A program made the translations under genes and the position numbers. Under the pieces are notes generated by a model. It saw only the letters and a list, made by a program, of their open reading frames with translations. It made no database searches and was not told the origin of the DNA. Positions 35,998 to 48,600 of a stretch of DNA of 64,000 nt are shown piece by piece. Within the stretch, counting starts at the first letter, position 1; each line of letters begins with the position of its first letter. Origin of the DNA: Stromatinia cepivora (taxonomy: Eukaryota; Ascomycota; Leotiomycetes; Helotiales; Sclerotiniaceae); NCBI GenBank assembly GCA_014898415.1, contig RCTD01000003.1:2108001-2172000 (forward strand), in the 5' to 3' direction.

Positions 35998-36615
35998 ATG
36001 GTCAAGCAAGCAGAACCCCAGAGTAGCCCCATCCCTAGCATGCCTACTACTGGCTCCAACCAATTCCTAAAATCGACCTGGTTTCGAAAATTCTCTGCTG
36101 TGGGTATGATTATTCTTCTTTATACCACTGCAACTCCATTCAGCCCCATAGCATGGCTCATTTCCGAAATCGAAGGTTCATTATTCCTCGATCGACTTCT
36201 TGCCGGCACACTCCTATTCACGGCTATGTATTTCCAATGGCGCATCGCAGTTCAAACCTATCCGGTTGCCATAATTTCCCCGACTGGTAATCGCACTATG
36301 ATATCGAATGGCAATCTCGTAAAAACCAATGGAGATGTGATATGGATATACGAACCTTCAAAATATTGGAAATACGCGGTGATAGAAGGAGTAGGGTTGA
36401 TGGTGGCTGAATGGGCAGGAGTAGAACATATTAGGAGGGGAGTGATTATTGTGGTTCTTGCCGCACTGTGGATTGTGGGATGGAGTGTTACTCCGGAAAG
36501 CACGAAAAGGGAGGGGTGGGAATATGTCAAGAGATTTTGGTTTTGGATTGCGTTGGATGAGATTATGAGGGTGGGACGGGGTGGTGGTGGAGGTATGAGG
36601 AGAAGGAGATGGTAG
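35998..36615 (+). CDS. Hypothetical multi-pass membrane protein, 205 aa
   Basis: Not recognised. The ATG lies in an AAAATGG context after a leader with a hairpin. Hydrophobic stretches suggest three to four membrane segments (about 33-58, 66-86, 126-142, 147-165), separated by a polar loop with SPTGNRTMISNGNLVKTNGD. The C-terminus is basic and Gly/Arg-rich (RVGRGGGGGMRRRRW), predicted cytosolic. Codon use and GC match host genes. It is the last gene before the AT-rich island, about 0.5 kb away. It could be a species- or genus-restricted protein. Confidence 0.65.
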   Translation: MVKQAEPQSSPIPSMPTTGSNQFLKSTWFRKFSAVGMIILLYTTATPFSPIAWLISEIEGSLFLDRLLAGTLLFTAMYFQWRIAVQTYPVAIISPTGNRTMISNGNLVKTNGDVIWIYEPSKYWKYAVIEGVGLMVAEWAGVEHIRRGVIIVVLAALWIVGWSVTPESTKREGWEYVKRFWFWIALDEIMRVGRGGGGGMRRRRW

Positions 36616-38740
36616 ATGATGAAACTGACGTAAAGGTTTGAGGGACCGTTCGAGTCAATTACCCAGATTTGTTAGTGGAGTATAAAGGATGACAGGATTC
36701 GGAGGAATGTTCGAGATTGAGTCAACGAAGCTATGGCTCGCGGAGTAGGAAGTTGACAGAGCGTTGGATTTGAAACCCTTTCCTGGTTTTGTTTTCCAGT
36801 ATCCGATCGTGATGAACCCCGTGTGACCACATGACATAGAATTTTTTTGAGTTATAGTGAGACGATTCGCCATTTCAGTCTATACTCACTACTCAAATCA
36901 CTGAGAAATCACAAATGCTTTATTAGATCTAGAAGAAATGGGAGTTTTCTCCAAGTCAGGTGCTGAAGTACAAGTGACGATATCTTCCGAGCATGTTTGG
37001 ACGGATTTAGTTGAAATGGGCAAGAAACTTATGATCAAAACCGTTTTTCCACGTAACTAACCTGGGCCTACAGTACTAAGGGTCCGTTCGGATCGATTTT
37101 CAGAAATGTTAGAAATATTGAGAGTAATAAAATTATTGAGTCTAATATACATTTAGATATATTTGAATGAGGCTAATATATTTGAGGAATATTTAAAAAA
37201 AATGATAGAAATGAGTAAAAATGAAGATTTTTCAAATATTTTTCAAATATTTTTTTAATAATATTAAAAAGTTATTATTGATTATTATATAAAAAAAAGT
37301 TCAAACATTTGATCAAATATATATTAGACTCAATGTTTTTAATTTGTTGGAGGTTATGTATTTGAAGGTGATAAACCTTATAATTGGGAAGTAATGGCTC
37401 AGAGACTATAGTGGAATAAGCAAATATCAAGTTATAATAGTAAAAGTTGAATAGTATAATAATATTATATATAATATTAAAATACAAATTCTTAATCTTC
37501 AATATTGAGAATATAACCTTTCTATATACCTCTTCCGAATTCTTTTATATATCAATGCTTTATTCTTATTCGTCAATTTGAATAAAGATTCATTATTCTA
37601 ATTATCTTAATTAATATTATAAAGATTCTTTATTTCGAATAATTCTGGTATTTGATTAATTTAGGTTTCTTTATTCGAATATCTATAAATTCAATGATTT
37701 TATATATATTAATAAATTCGTAAAGTTCGAATTTATATTCGTATATTGATTGATTAAATCAAATTGATCTAAATAGCCTAATTGATCATATTGATTGTAT
37801 TGATCTTATTATTCGGAATGAGTATAATATATATATAGGCCTTTATATTGTGAAGTGATTAATGAGAGTTATTTATTATTCAATAACAACAACAATAATA
37901 AGATATAAAAATTCAGAAAGTTCATTTTCTTTTGATCCAATTAATTTCGATTATTCAATTAATATTATTTATAATATATTTACTATATTCAAATATAATT
38001 CCTTTCAGAATTCTTTTATATTAATTAAAAAAATTATATAATTCATTTCAATCCTAATTTCATCACTTTCGAATTAAATCGAAAGACCGAATTCGATGAA
38101 TGTATAAAAAAAAGAATACAAATTATATCAAAATAATAATATATATTTTGATATTTGTGTTGAAGAATATTATAAAGATAATTAATTTAATAATTTATTT
38201 ATTAAACTAATTATAAAATATTCATAAATCAATTCAATATTAAAACAATTTGAAATTTGAATATTCAAAATATATCTAAATATAGTTATAAAAAACTAAA
38301 TTCACAATAAAATTCTTTTCACAAGATTTTTCGAATTCATTTTTAAATATACTTCGAAATTTATTAAAGGCTTTTTATATATATACTTTATTAGATAATA
38401 TTCTTTAAAAAAATTAATTTAAAAATTTAAATATTATATTTCGAATTAATAGCCCATATAAATATTGGAAAAATCTTTTTGAAAATTTTTATTCGAATTG
38501 AAATGATATTTATACAACTAAGCAAAGGCAAACAATTTATAAAATATCGAATTCATTAGAAAGTATTATATTTTGCTAATTATTTCAACAAAAAGTAACA
38601 AAATATCTTAAAAACTTAAAAAATTAAAAATCTAAAATTAATATATTATTAATCTTTTAATAAAAATCTTTTAAGTATATTTAAAAGTGATTTAAAATTT
38701 CTAATAAAATTAAAAAAACTTTAAAAAAAATTATAATAAT
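36616..38740. other. Transition into the AT-rich island; unclassified AT-rich DNA
   Basis: 36616-37075 is host-like and gene-free. Near 37080 base composition drops sharply after the words GGTCCGTTCGGATCGA. From there to the LTR at 38746 the DNA is AT-rich and unreadable as protein. It contains an inverted repeat (ATTGAGTCTAATATA at 37135-37149 and its complement at 37320-37334) spanning about 200 bp, and TTGATCAAAT-like words near 37756-37810. It may include the left part of whatever element B inserted into. Confidence 0.55.
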
Positions 38741-38745
38741 ATATA

Positions 38746-38911
38746 TGTTAACTTTTGGTGCAGGAAATAGTAGTATTGTTGACTATGTAGATTGAACTAA
38801 GGATTTATTATTCTAGTAGGAGTAGAATTGAAGTTATTCCCAAATATAATTTATACATTATTGTAATCATATAATTTCAATTCTAATCCTATAATGACCT
38901 TATTTTCAATA
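38746..38911 (-). repeat. 3' LTR of Copia element B
   Basis: 166 bp, same length as its partner at 59464-59629. Differences between them that I could see are transitions only. Confidence 0.93.
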
Positions 38912-41900
38912 TTCTTTTATTAAGGATATTCTATTTGATTCTTTTAGATTATTAATCCTAATATTTTTTTGAACTTTTCGAAAGCAATCTTTGTATAAAA
39001 CTTTATCATTCTGTTAGTAACTATATTATATATATTGATATAATTAATGGCAATTTTCTTCTTTTCTATTAAATCCTTGATAAAATGATAATTGATATTT
39101 ATATATTTGAATCGTTTATGTAAATATAGATTCTTGATTAAAATTAAAGTGTTCTGATTATTATTAAGTATTTGAATTATATCTCTGTTCTTTCTAATAT
39201 AATTTGATTTGAATAGATTTTTGAGTATTTGTATAATTTATCTTTTTTGTTTAATGAATATTGTTATTATAATATATTCTGATTCTGTATTAAAGATAGT
39301 TATAAATATTTGTTTCTTGTTAGTCTACGATATAGAGCTTTTATAGAATATCACAACTTTCTTTGAAACACTTTTCCGGTTATATTTATCATTAGTTTAA
39401 TCTATATCTATATATACTTTTATTATATTGTTAGGTATATTGTATTTTTTGTAAATATCAGATTATACTCTTTTTGGTCCGAATTATAGTTTCTGTTTGA
39501 TTGTTGATTATAGATATCGTATTAGATTCTTCAAAGTTATAATATAATGTTTTGTTGGTTTTGTTATAAATTGTGAAAGTCTTTCAATTGAGAATGCTAT
39601 ATTTAATCGAGTATATATTATTAAATGAATTATATTTTTTATTCATTATTGATATTCGTTTACATTTGTTAGTTTATCATTATCGATTGCTGATTGGAGA
39701 TAGGTATAATCCATTATTGATAATTTCTTAATTTGATATTATTTATATATAATACTATATTTAATTAGTATAATATTGAGATATTCTTTTTGATTTATAA
39801 TTAATGTATATATTTTTTTATTACAAATAACCCTAATACCTAGGATCTTACTAATCTCTTTTAGATTCTTAGTATTAAAATGGATTGATAGTTTTTCATC
39901 GAACCAAATGATTTGCGATGATATATGTAATGCAATAATGATATCGTCGATATATACCAATAATATTATATTATGGTTTTTGGATATATACAAATATGGG
40001 TCTGCCAAACTTTGTATAAAACCTATATTTAAAAACTTTTTCTTCAATAATAAACTCCAGTTCTTTTTAATTTGTTTCAAATCATATAGATTTCATAGAA
40101 TTCATAATATATATCCCTTTTCGATTTTGATATTTTGGGGTAATTCGAAATAGATCTTTTTCTTCAAGTACAATTCAATAAAGATATTTTTGATATCGAA
40201 ATATAAATATTCCAAATTTTCTTTTGTAATAATAATTAGGAATAATTTGAATATATCTAACTTTATTATTGATATAAATGTTTCGTTGTAATCTTTTCCT
40301 AATATCTGATTGAACTTTTGAATTACTAATCTTGTTTTAAATCGTTCTACTTTGTTATCCTTAATTTTAATTATAAATATCTATTTCGTCGAAACCAGAT
40401 TATTTCCTTTAGGGAATATATATTCTTCCCAAATACCATTTTGAATCAAAGATATGATTTCCTTTTGGATAGCTTCCTTTTATTTTTCAGAGTATTCTCG
40501 ATTTGATATTGTTTCCTTATAAGTTTTTGGTATTTTGATTCCTAGAACTTCTTCGGCCAAATATACTACATTTTCTATATTATCTATATCTATCAACGAA
40601 ATCATAAAATCTGAAACGATTTTGTCTTTGATATAAAAGTCCATCTTGTAAATGATTAGGATTATAATCATAGCATATTCTACACTTTCTTGAGTTTTGG
40701 CTTATATAGATATCATAATCAATGTCTTTATAATCTTATTTTCCCATTCTCTTTCAGAGTCTTATTCCATATCTCTTTTCCGTTTTTGTATTAAATACCT
40801 TGGGGGGTTCGTTTTCAAGGTTTATTGCATTTTTTTATTCGATCTCAAATGATTATAGATTTATTTCGTTTTTTGATCCTATTGAAATAGACTTATTAAC
40901 AAAATTTAAAACAATCTTAAATTTTACTTCTGATACAGATTCAAGGTTTACAGAAATTGATTTTTGGACTGGAATTTTTGGAATAATGGATTCGATATCT
41001 AAAGTATCCTTAAAAGAAGATTCTTGATTTATCTTTTGGATATTACTATCTTTATTTTTATTATATATTGATATTGATATATCTAATTTATTTGATTTCA
41101 ATTCGATAATTGGGGGTACTTAATATAATCACTGAATTCGATATAATATCTACTGAAAAGGATATTTAGAACAAAAATAATACAAATATCGTATTTAATA
41201 TTAAAAATGAAGAAAGTGCTTTGTTTATTATTAATCTATTATAAGGTCTTTGATCTAATTTTATATTCTTTATTCCTTATAAATCTGATTCATAATTTCT
41301 TAATTTAAGATCCAAATCTCCTTCTCGATAAGATTCATTTATAATTACTCTATTTGATTGAAATATATAGTCTAATTCTAAAAAATACATTTTGATATAT
41401 TTGTTTGTAACTTTTGAATATTCTAAAAATATACCGATTTTCGAAATATTCTACAATTTATTATATCTTTGCCTTTTCGGGATAATCTTGGAATTGATAT
41501 AAATATAATATTTGCTCTCCCAAACTTTATATATCTTTATATCTAATATTATATTTATAAAAACTTCTATAAAGGATCAATCTATTCTGTTTATATTAGG
41601 ATTAATATTAATACGATTCCTGATATAAATATTATATTTTACAATTTCGTTCTAAAATTTTAATAATAATCTAGCTTCTTTTAATATTACTCTCATATCT
41701 GCCTTTGTAATCCTTATATTCAATTCTACAGATCCGTTTCGATATAAAAAAGCAATTGTTATAATTTCGAATTGTATATTTAATAACTATTCACAAATAG
41801 CTTATAGAAGTTCTAATATATTATCAATCCTAATTACAATGATCTTTTTTTTAATAACCAATTCCATTTTTTTTCCCCAAGTTTTCAATGTTTAAATTAC

Positions 41901-42228
41901 ATTATCTTTTTGTTTAAATAATATAATTCAATTTACTTTTATATAATTATCGATAATCAATATAAAATAACGATTTCCTTGAATCGATTTTGGAAATGAT
42001 CCTACAATATCGAAATATATAAATTCGAGTTTCTTTAATTTGTACAGATTCAATTGTTTTGGAATATAATTGATCATCTTGATAAATATATACATTTTAC
42101 AGATATCTAATTCAATTGGGACCTTTATTGGCTTGATTATATTAGATACCTTATATAGATTCTTGATCTTGTTTGGACCTAAATAATTGAATCTTCGATA
42201 CTATAATAAATATCTTTTTTTCTCCTTG
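38912..42228 (-). pseudogene. Copia B pol: integrase, reverse transcriptase and RNase H (decayed)
   Basis: Read on the minus strand. Integrase remnants lie near 41400-42228. Reverse transcriptase starts near 40545 with a PKTYKE motif, then reads EEYIFPKGNNLVSTK, FNQILGKDYNETF and, in the clean segment 39739-40080, FIQSLADPYLYI and the catalytic LLVYIDDII box, ending in NTKNLKEISKILG. RNase H follows toward 39000, with a TESEYI motif and FIKDLIEKKKIAINYI. The order IN-RT-RH defines Ty1/copia. Many in-frame stops (Gln and Trp codons changed by transitions) make it inactive. Confidence 0.9.
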
Positions 42229-42233
42229 AATAT

Positions 42234-42542
42234 TGTCACGGAAAGCTCTGTGATCCCCTGTATCTTATGAAGGATCAAAGCGTATACTTTCCAATCGGAA
42301 TGAAGGATCTACTAGTCTTTATCAATCTACCAATTGATAAAGTGATCCTGATATTCTGATAAACAAAGATCTAGTTTAATTAAGGTATATATTGGTTAGA
42401 TAATTATTCATTTGTTTTATATATATAGTTTTTGATTCATATAATCAAGGGCAAGTTATTCAATTCTTTTACTTTATTAATTATGTATATTATCTATTCT
42501 CCGATCCTTGAAAATGCTCTGTAATTATATTATTCTGTGATA
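42234..42542 (+). repeat. 5' LTR of Copia element A
   Basis: Begins TGTCACGGAAAGC and ends GTGATA (originally GTGACA by comparison with its inverted start). It has the same 309-bp length as the 3' LTR and differs from it only by transitions. Confidence 0.95.
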
Positions 42543-42560
42543 ATTATGAGTCCGGTAGCT
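42543..42560 (+). other. Primer-binding site of Copia element A
   Basis: Reads ATTATGAGTCCGGTAGCT immediately after the LTR. TTATGAG matches the complement of a tRNA-Met anticodon loop (CTCATAA), as in element B, suggesting half-tRNA priming. Confidence 0.6.
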
Positions 42561-45500
42561 TTTAAATCTATACAATTTTCTATTTAGTGATTATTAAGTA
42601 TTCAAAGGATCATTCTTAAAATATCATTTTTATTTTATTTATAATTCAATATTCATATTAATTTAGTTATTTTTATTCAATATAATAAAGGATCAAAATG
42701 ATCTTCTTTTTATAATATATATTTAATGATTGGAGTGATATTTATATTTGAAAAATAAGTATCAAGTTTAAGGAATCTGGGATTCAATCAATTTAGAAAA
42801 TGATCTGTTTGTTTCTATATCAGCGATATTCATTCCAAGTTCTGATTTAACAAATGAATTTATCCATATTTAGATCGATTGGCTTTTAATCAAACCACTT
42901 GTTTTACCTTCTATTATTGATCTTCAAGTCAAATATAATTAAAAGAAACAAATTTAATACTAAAAGGAATTTTCGAAATATCTTATAGCAATCCAATTCA
43001 GGGAAGATATTAATAAAGATATAAAAATAAAAGATTCTGATGATAATATATCAGGATCCATTCTTAATAGATTTATTATTTTATTTTCAATTACTTTCCA
43101 AGAAATCTTTTTCGAATTTGCTTTTCTTCAATTGGAATATCGATATTGATAATAAGAATATATATAGAATTATAAAGCTTTCTATGATATTTATAAATGA
43201 ATCGAATCGTTAATTGATCAAATATATTTTATAAAGTTATTTATTTTTAATCAGGGTATTATAGCTCTTCCATTTAAAACGATTATCAATATATTCAAAA
43301 AGAAGTTTATATTTATAGTAACTATTGTTAAGCTCGTAGTACTACAAGAATATCGATCTGTTTTAGTGTAAATCTTACTCGGCAGAATCGATTCTATCAA
43401 ATAGTATAGAGATTGAATTATAATTTATATTAAAACTTTTATATATAAGATCATTAAGATACAGGATGAAATCGCTATCAATATTTTTCTATAAACTATT
43501 GGTATCAGGATGCTTTCAATCTAGGTAAATATTATGATTATATAGATCGAGATGAATAATCAATTCGGATTATCTAATCTTTTATTTAAGCAATTCGGAA
43601 ATGTTTTTGAAGGATTAATCTTTCAGGATTCTATTTCTTTAAAAACTAAAAAAGGAGTATATTTTATATTTATCTTTTTTCAAAATAATAAAAAATCTAA
43701 GAAGAATAAAAAGAATATCAATTTTGGAAATAATTAAGGGATCAAGAAGATCTAGGAATATCCTTATAGAACCAAATCTAAATGGAATAATAGAATTGGT
43801 TATAATTATACTGTATACAATTGCAAAGCCATAAAATTAATACTTATCGAAAAGACCAATCCATTATTCAAAAGAATATTCAATAAAAATGAACTACAAG
43901 CAATTAAAGATCGAATAAAATCGCATTCATAAAAGCAATTTCATTTTGATTGAATCAAAAGGAAATGGATGAAAAGTTCCATTAATTTTCCAGGATCTTT
44001 AATCAATACTACTATCTTGGATATTCGATATAATCAATTAGGGGTATATTTTACAATAATGAAAGTATATCATTTATTCAATAATATCTTGCTTAATAAT
44101 TATGGTATTATATATATCATAAACGATATATCTTTATTGAATGATCATCAATATCAATTATCCGATTTTAATAATTTTGTAGAAGCAGGTATTTCTAATT
44201 TCTAAGTTCTAGAATATAGGGTTCGTATTATCAAAGGGATTATCAAGAGAAAAGGTTACTCTAATAATAATCTGATTTTGAATAATATAGTATTCATCTC
44301 TGGTTTTTATATCAATATTGTTTCGGAGGTTCGATTAGAGAAAGCTAGTTTATAATTCTCAGGATATAATTGTATTCTTTATAAAGGAGATTATATAAAT
44401 AATATAGTAATTATATAATATATTTATATTGAAAATCTTGTATTCTTAGAACACAAATTATTTTCTATTTATTCGAGTATTCTTTTATTTATTCCTGTAA
44501 ATAACCTTTTTATAATATATTTAATAATAAATAGAAAAATAAACAAAGTTTTCCATTATTTTTATGATCTATCTCTTTTAAGAAAAGATATGAATAAAAT
44601 ATAATATAAATGCTCTGGATATTTGGGGAAAGAAATTCTTGAATATTTAGTATTTGTAATACAAAACATCAAAATAAAAGATATCATTTGTTCCAATTAC
44701 ATTGATTATATTTGTATTTATACAAAATAAATCATTTCTTGTATTTCAAGTGATTGTTAGTTATCTTGATCCTTCTACAAAATCCAATAGGATCTTTTTG
44801 ATTTCGATAAAGAATATAACAATATATTATAATTTTTATTGATCAAAGAAATATATTATAATAAGATCTTTTTATATTCAATTTATTGCAAAATATATAA
44901 TGAAGTATTTATAATCATTCAAAGTTTTATAGTCTAGATTTACTATAAATATAGCTTAACGATTGTAATGATCAAATAGGATAATGATATATTTGTTATT
45001 GAAGTTATAAGAGTAATATTATTTGAGAAATAGATTAAGCAAAAAGGTATCGAATTCGAGCTATCTCTATCTTATATATATGAACCTAATAAAGGATCAG
45101 AATGTATAGGACAAGAAATAATCACAAAATAGATAAAAATATGGATTATAATAGATTTACCAAATAAATTGTAAATAAAAATAATACAAACTATTATTTA
45201 TTTATATAATATAAATCCTTTAAAGATCAAATCCTTCAAATCGCCCAATAAAATATTCGATATATAATTCCATAATTATTTTTGTAAAGATAATCCCTTA
45301 TTTATAAAGAAAATATCTAACAATTTTTATTTCAATTGAAATGAAATCTATAAATATAAATACTAAACTTATTTTTTAAATAAAAATAAAAAAACTAGAA
45401 TTAATAGGAAATAATATAAAACCAATTCTCAAATATATATTGGATATTTAATAGACTATATCCCAAATATATTGATCTATTATATATAGATATCCAAATT

Positions 45501-45997
45501 CAATAAAGTTATTATTATTCTAAATGTAACGTTTAATAAGGAATTCATTTATTATATGAATTCCATTAATCGAATAATCGATATTTATATTATAAAAGAA
45601 TTTAAATAATTTGTTAGAGTTTTTGATCTATAAGATTATATCGAAATGGACGGGATGATTATTCAAAACAAGGATAATCATGAAGACTTTATTTATTTAT
45701 CTATTTTTATGGATCGAAAAACCTTTGATTTATTCATTAAATATATTTTAGATCTATTATCTACAAACGAACTGGTTTCGAGGATAAATATAGATCTAAG
45801 GGATGATAATAAAAATAAAGAAATCGATCTAGGATTATTCAATCCATTTAATTCTTTAGGTAATAAGGATAAAGTATATAATAAAGATATATAAATACTA
45901 GTCGATTCTTTTATTAGAGAAATTGGAGAAGTTGATTTTTTTATTGAAGAATAATTATATCTTATGAATAAAGATATTGATATTGTTCAAAAAGATG
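42561..45997 (+). pseudogene. Copia A gag, protease and integrase (decayed)
   Basis: Plus-strand remnants. A gag-like region includes the clean segment 43552-43737. A protease region spans about 43969-44420, with a degraded active-site stretch (IIYIINDISLLNDHQY, the D-S-G motif lost) and then FISGFYINIVSEVRLEKA. An integrase region runs to about 45600, with GIEFELSLSYIYEPNKGSE in the place of the usual target-site-proximal motif, then IIYLYNINPLK and a YIGYLIDYIPN motif. The coding sequence is cut by element G at 46003 and continues after 53052. Confidence 0.85.
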
Positions 45998-46002
45998 TTT
46001 AT

Positions 46003-46284
46003 TGTGACGCACAAGAGCCGTAGTAGAGCTGAATAAACAGGGTCAATTATGTTCTTTAGAATCTACAATTGAAGAACTATGGTTTGTAAGAAGCGATTAG
46101 ATATATATACACAAATACCCATTTGTGGGCTGCAGGGTTGTGTATAAGCATTATTAGGGTTACTATTTTACTATACTAAATCGTATGATTCGTAATATAT
46201 GCATACAGATGATCAGCTTATAAATTGATATAGGAGATAAGAGGTATTACATAATTAGCCTCCTGTAGTTTACGATTTGTAATA
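46003..46284 (-). repeat. 3' LTR of gypsy element G
   Basis: 282 bp. On the plus strand it reads TGTGACGCAC to TTTGTAATA. It aligns without gaps to 52765-53046 and to the reverse complement of 62780-63061. Confidence 0.95.
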
Positions 46285-46299
46285 CTACCCCCCCCTTCG
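46285..46299 (-). other. Polypurine tract of gypsy element G
   Basis: In element sense the strand reads CCGAAGGGGGGGTAG directly before the 3' LTR, the expected primer for second-strand synthesis. Confidence 0.85.
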
Positions 46300-46389
46300 G
46301 AAAAGCTCGCCCTCGAGCATTTCATTCCTTTGTTCCATTGCTATTTCATCGGAAACCAGATTTTGTAAAGGTTTATGAGCTTTAAATCA

Positions 46390-46710
46390 ATTAGATTGGT
46401 CATTTTGGTTGATTTAATCAATTTAATGGAAATTGACCAAATTGATCAAATTAATCGACCAAATTGACTAAAATGACGAATGAATTGATCAAATCGATCA
46501 AATCGTTTATCAATTAATTAAATTAATATTGATTCGTATTCTTTTTAATTTGGGGAATCTTTAAAAGGAAAAAACTTCAATAGAAAAGGGAAGGAGGTTG
46601 AATTATGGTATAGTGATAATAGATGGTTAATATAATCAATTCCGAAATCGATCAAGTTAATCGATCAAATTGATCAAATCAACCAAATTGAACGAAATCG
46701 ACAGGGGTGA
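46390..46710. repeat. Degenerate TTGATCAAAT-type repeats near the 3' end of gypsy G
   Basis: Two clusters (about 46395-46520 and 46630-46710) of overlapping words such as AAATTGATCAAATTAATCG and CAAATTGACC. In element sense they read as GGTCAATTTGG/TTGATTTGATC. A closely similar field lies at 62330-62480 next to Copia relic C. Confidence 0.75.
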
Positions 46711-47049
46711 TGTTATATTTCGTTCTTATTATGTTTAAGTTTCCTTTTGTATGATTTTTGAAATAATTATAAACATAAGTTTTTGAAATATATTGCCTTT
46801 ATATTGTTTTGGTGGTGACAGCTCGTTTATTGTATAGAGCTCGGACCATATACGTATACAATCAAATTCCCTCGAATTTGTATAGATCTTTGATCCTTTC
46901 ACAATTGTATATATATACACTATTATAAAATCATAATATCTAATCTACTATATTGAAGAACATTTTTCTTTTCCTTGATTTCATAAATGAATCATCATTC
47001 ATATAATTATAATTATCCTCTCTGTTTTTATAAAGCTTTATCCAATCGA

Positions 47050-48600
47050 TTAATTGATTAAAAGGATCAAGCAATATTGGATTGGCCAGATGAAAATCAT
47101 ACAAAAGGTACAATGATATTTTAAGATCAAAAGCAGGATACCAGATAAGATCGATATCACTATTAAGCTACAAAACTTTATATAGTAGAGTTTTTCGTGT
47201 TTTCTTTATTATTAGGATCTTTTCCACTTCCTATTTCGAATCATTAATTATATTAATAAACAGAAATAATTCGAGTATTTGATTAGGAAAAGAATCGTTA
47301 TATATTTTGTATAATCGATTTAAAAGGAAAACAGGATGAATTTTCATTGTAATCAAAAGTTCGAGTTTAAAAGAGCTCCCAGATCGATTAATGATCTTAA
47401 ATCTTCTTTGAATTGGGAAGTCCAGCTTCTTGGATGATCTTTGGGTAGGATAACTTTTCACATTGAGTTATACATAATCTCCGATATCGAAATCGACTTC
47501 ACACCGATGAGCATTCGTGGATTTCGACATTTTGACTTGGGCATACAATAGGCCTTCTTTCGCTCACACAAAAGCTAATCTATTGCGTTCTGTGTATATA
47601 CGGGCATCACATATATTCATATCGTCTATTGGCTTATTAATATCTTCCTTCCATTCCCATGCACATTTCGGTACATATCTGTATAGGGTTTCGTAGGGTA
47701 TGAGCCCTCCTAAAGAGTTGTATAGAAGAGTAAGTTGCGTATAATCCATTATAGATAGGAATTCTGATCAATCGTTTTGATAATAACTAACAAACAGCTT
47801 TAATCATTATTGAAAGTATTGATTATAGATTTCAATTTAATTATCGGTTTGGGGATAATGAGCAATAGATAGTTTGAAATCGGTTCCTAGGATTTGGCTG
47901 AATTCCTTTCAGAATTGTGATATAAATTGAGGGCTGCAATCTGATATTATAGTATCAAGGGGATTATAATATCGATATATATAATAAAAATATAATTATA
48001 TTTGAACTCGAGCATCGATTGATTTATAACAAGGTATAGAGATAACTTGCTTCGTCAATCGATCAATAATAACTAAAATATTGTTATATTTGTATTTATT
48101 TTTATTAAAGTTGTAATAATCCATAATGATATATTGCTATATTCGATTAAAAATCGGAAATGAATGTAATAAACCGGGGATACAATCGTATAGAACAGAA
48201 TTGTGTTTGTAGATATAACAATTGCATATATATCTAGTTACAATATTATATATTTTAAACCAGTAGTATTATTGAAATAATAAAAAGTAGGTTTTGCTTG
48301 TACCAGAATAAACAATAGAAACGGAATTATAGGCTTCACAAATCAAATAAATTTGAAGGTTGTCGACGTCAGGCATCACCAAACGGTTATTGTAGAGCAA
48401 GAGATCATTTTGGAGTGATATATGCTTATAACCTTGGGTAGCTTGCATTCTAAATGCTAGTAAGCTATCTATAGTTTTATTTGCTTCGATGATACGGTTA
48501 ACTAAATCGAATCGAGAAGCGATTTCACTCAAATCGATACTAATAATCGCTATTTTATCTAAATGGTGCTTTCGTAAAGCTTTTCTCATAATATCGGTAT
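47050..48600 (-). pseudogene. Gypsy G integrase and C-terminal chromodomain (decayed)
   Basis: In minus-strand order: a zinc-binding and lead-in region (48269-48589), a core with LVIIDRLTKQVISIPC near 48080, SPQFISQF near 47900 and ILGTDFKLSIAHYPQTDN, then the clean segment 47564-47749 (GGLIPYETLYRYVPK then CAWEWKEDI), then FDIGDYV. Near 47231-47110 comes EVEKILIIKKTRKTLLYKVL and WYPAFDLK, a chromodomain. Chromodomain integrases target heterochromatin. Stops and frame breaks throughout. Confidence 0.9.

Noticed and set aside
36655..36873. 72-codon minus-strand frame beside the island
   Set aside because: No domain, and no conserved or spliced context visible.
43499..43512. TGGTATCAGGATGC resembling a tRNA-Met 3'-end primer-binding site
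   Set aside because: It lies about 950 bp inside the LTR of A, with no LTR end next to it.
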